Assembly (NCBI GenBank): GCA_002721775.1
Contig: PBLM01000033.1
Coordinates: forward strand, 6,060 to 13,652
Reading direction: 5' to 3'
Length of the DNA: 7,593 nucleotides
From: Rhodospirillaceae bacterium
GTDB taxonomy: Bacteria > Pseudomonadota > Alphaproteobacteria > Puniceispirillales > Puniceispirillaceae
The position numbers and the translations under genes were made by a program. Under the pieces are notes generated by a model. That model was given only the letters and a program-made list of their open reading frames with translations. It was not told the origin of the DNA and did not search any database. Within the stretch, counting starts at the first letter, position 1; the number at the start of each line of letters is the position of its first letter. Below, in pieces: positions 6,685-7,593 of this stretch.

Positions 6685-7593
6685 TCAGCCACGCAAACGG
6701 TCATTTGCCGGATCAAACGGGCTTTCATTAATAATTTCAGCCGCGAACCGTTCGCCCAGAACATCAATTTCAAGCGCTGTGCCTATATCTGTGCAGTCAG
6801 GGGCTACCATAGCAAGAGCAAGTGATTTTCCGAGCCTGAAACCATAGCCGCCTGATGTTGCCCTACCAATCAGCTGGCCATATTTGTAAATCGGGTTTCC
6901 GCCGATAACATCCCTGTCTGTTGTGCCTTTCACTTCAAGTGTGACAAAGCTGTTTGTAAACCCTTCTTTCTGCCATTCCAACAGACCTGAACGGCCTATA
7001 AAGTCAGGCTTTTGTAAATGCACAAACCTATCAAGTCCGGATTCAAGCGCGGCATATTCAATGCTCATTTCTGTGCCAACCATACGGTATGATTTTTCCA
7101 AACGCATAGCATCCATCGCACGGATCCCAAAAGGCTTCAGGCCAAATTCTGCCCCTACTGACATCAGTGCATCAAAAATATGGTTTTGATATTCAATCGG
7201 GTGGTGAAGTTCCCAACCCAGCTCACCCACAAAATTGACGCGGGCAGCCACAGATGGTGCCAGGTTCACATCAATCTGTCTGGCGGACAGCCAAGGAAAG
7301 GCAGTAGAGGATAAGTCCGTTCGGGTCAGTTTTTGCAACACATCCCGCGCCTTTGGCCCGGCCAGAACCAACACGCCTATCGCATTGGTCAAATCTGTAA
7401 AGGTAACTAAACGGTCATTAGGCATATGTTTCTTCAGCCAGTCATGATCAAGCCGCTGGGTTGCCCCTGCAGACACCAGATAAAAACTGTCTTCTGATTC
7501 ACGCATAATGGTAAATTCTGAATGTACGCCGCCGCGCGGGGCCAGCGCATGGGCAAGAACCATACGCCCTGATTTTTTTGGCAGTTTATTAGC
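6685..7593 (-). CDS. Dimethylglycine/sarcosine dehydrogenase-like protein, C-terminal GcvT folate-binding part (5' end outside window)
   Basis: C-terminal part (303 residues) of a protein resembling dimethylglycine or sarcosine dehydrogenase, flavoproteins that oxidise N-methyl groups and load the one-carbon unit on tetrahydrofolate. The frame stays open past the ATG at 7563 to the window edge, adding ANKLPKKSGR, which fits the middle of the family's aminomethyltransferase domain, so 7563 is not the real start. In window numbering, motifs include LAGPKARDVLQKLT (~78-90), the folate-domain signature VNFVGELGWELHHP (~119-132), RAMDAMRLEKSYRMVGTEM (~158-176), ESGLDRFVHLQKPDFIGR (~184-201) and GYGFRLGKSLALAMV (~249-263); it ends FDPANDRLRG. 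Full-length relatives are about 800 residues with an N-terminal FAD domain, which would lie beyond the right edge and cannot be confirmed. A stand-alone GcvT-like protein is the alternative. It is upstream of the MttB homologue in the same probable operon. Confidence 0.88.
   Translation of the reverse strand, partial: ANKLPKKSGRMVLAHALAPRGGVHSEFTIMRESEDSFYLVSAGATQRLDHDWLKKHMPNDRLVTFTDLTNAIGVLVLAGPKARDVLQKLTRTDLSSTAFPWLSARQIDVNLAPSVAARVNFVGELGWELHHPIEYQNHIFDALMSVGAEFGLKPFGIRAMDAMRLEKSYRMVGTEMSIEYAALESGLDRFVHLQKPDFIGRSGLLEWQKEGFTNSFVTLEVKGTTDRDVIGGNPIYKYGQLIGRATSGGYGFRLGKSLALAMVAPDCTDIGTALEIDVLGERFAAEIINESPFDPANDRLRG

Noticed and set aside
6270..6731. 153-residue plus-strand open frame over the mttB-like 5' end
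   Set aside because: It is antisense to a gene supported along its full length by family motifs, and its composition (Ser, Arg, Pro) is that of a shadow frame.
7561..7593. ATG at 7563 as the true start of the minus-strand DMGDH-like gene
   Set aside because: The same frame continues to the edge with family-like residues (NKLPKKSGR) and no stop codon, so the gene begins beyond the window.

Overview
This 7.6-kb window holds the facing ends of two gene sets for breaking down N-methylated glycine derivatives and methylamines. The base composition (near 50% GC by eye), tight spacing, Shine-Dalgarno sites and protein families suggest a marine-type alphaproteobacterium, for example the SAR116 or Rhodobacterales lineages. 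That placement is inferred from family resemblance and has not been tested.

Plus strand, 1-5066: a sarcosine oxidase operon in the order soxB-soxD-soxA-soxG. soxB lacks its first ~60 residues, which lie beyond the left edge; the other three genes are complete. The products form the heterotetrameric (beta, delta, alpha, gamma) sarcosine oxidase. It oxidises sarcosine to glycine and passes the one-carbon unit to tetrahydrofolate as 5,10-methylene-THF, with H2O2 as co-product. The FMN-attachment histidine in SoxB, the Cys3His zinc site in SoxD, the dinucleotide-binding and GcvT-type folate domains in SoxA, and the typical SoxG core are all visible. The soxD/soxA and soxA/soxG junctions overlap, so the subunits are probably translationally coupled.

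Junction, 5067-5095: only 29 bases separate the convergent soxG and mttB stop codons. They hold a modest hairpin that may act as a terminator.

Minus strand, 7593-5096: a DMGDH/SDH-like enzyme (only its C-terminal GcvT-type folate-binding part is in the window) is followed after about 41 bases by an MttB-superfamily methyltransferase. The MttB homologue is read through without an amber codon, so it is the non-pyrrolysine type. Its substrate is probably a quaternary or tertiary amine such as glycine betaine, but that is not established.

Working model (inference): the minus-strand enzymes demethylate betaine- or dimethylglycine-like compounds, and SoxBDAG takes sarcosine to glycine, with one-carbon units entering the folate pool. 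No promoter for either unit lies in the window. There are no RNA genes, mobile elements, CRISPR arrays or long non-coding stretches.
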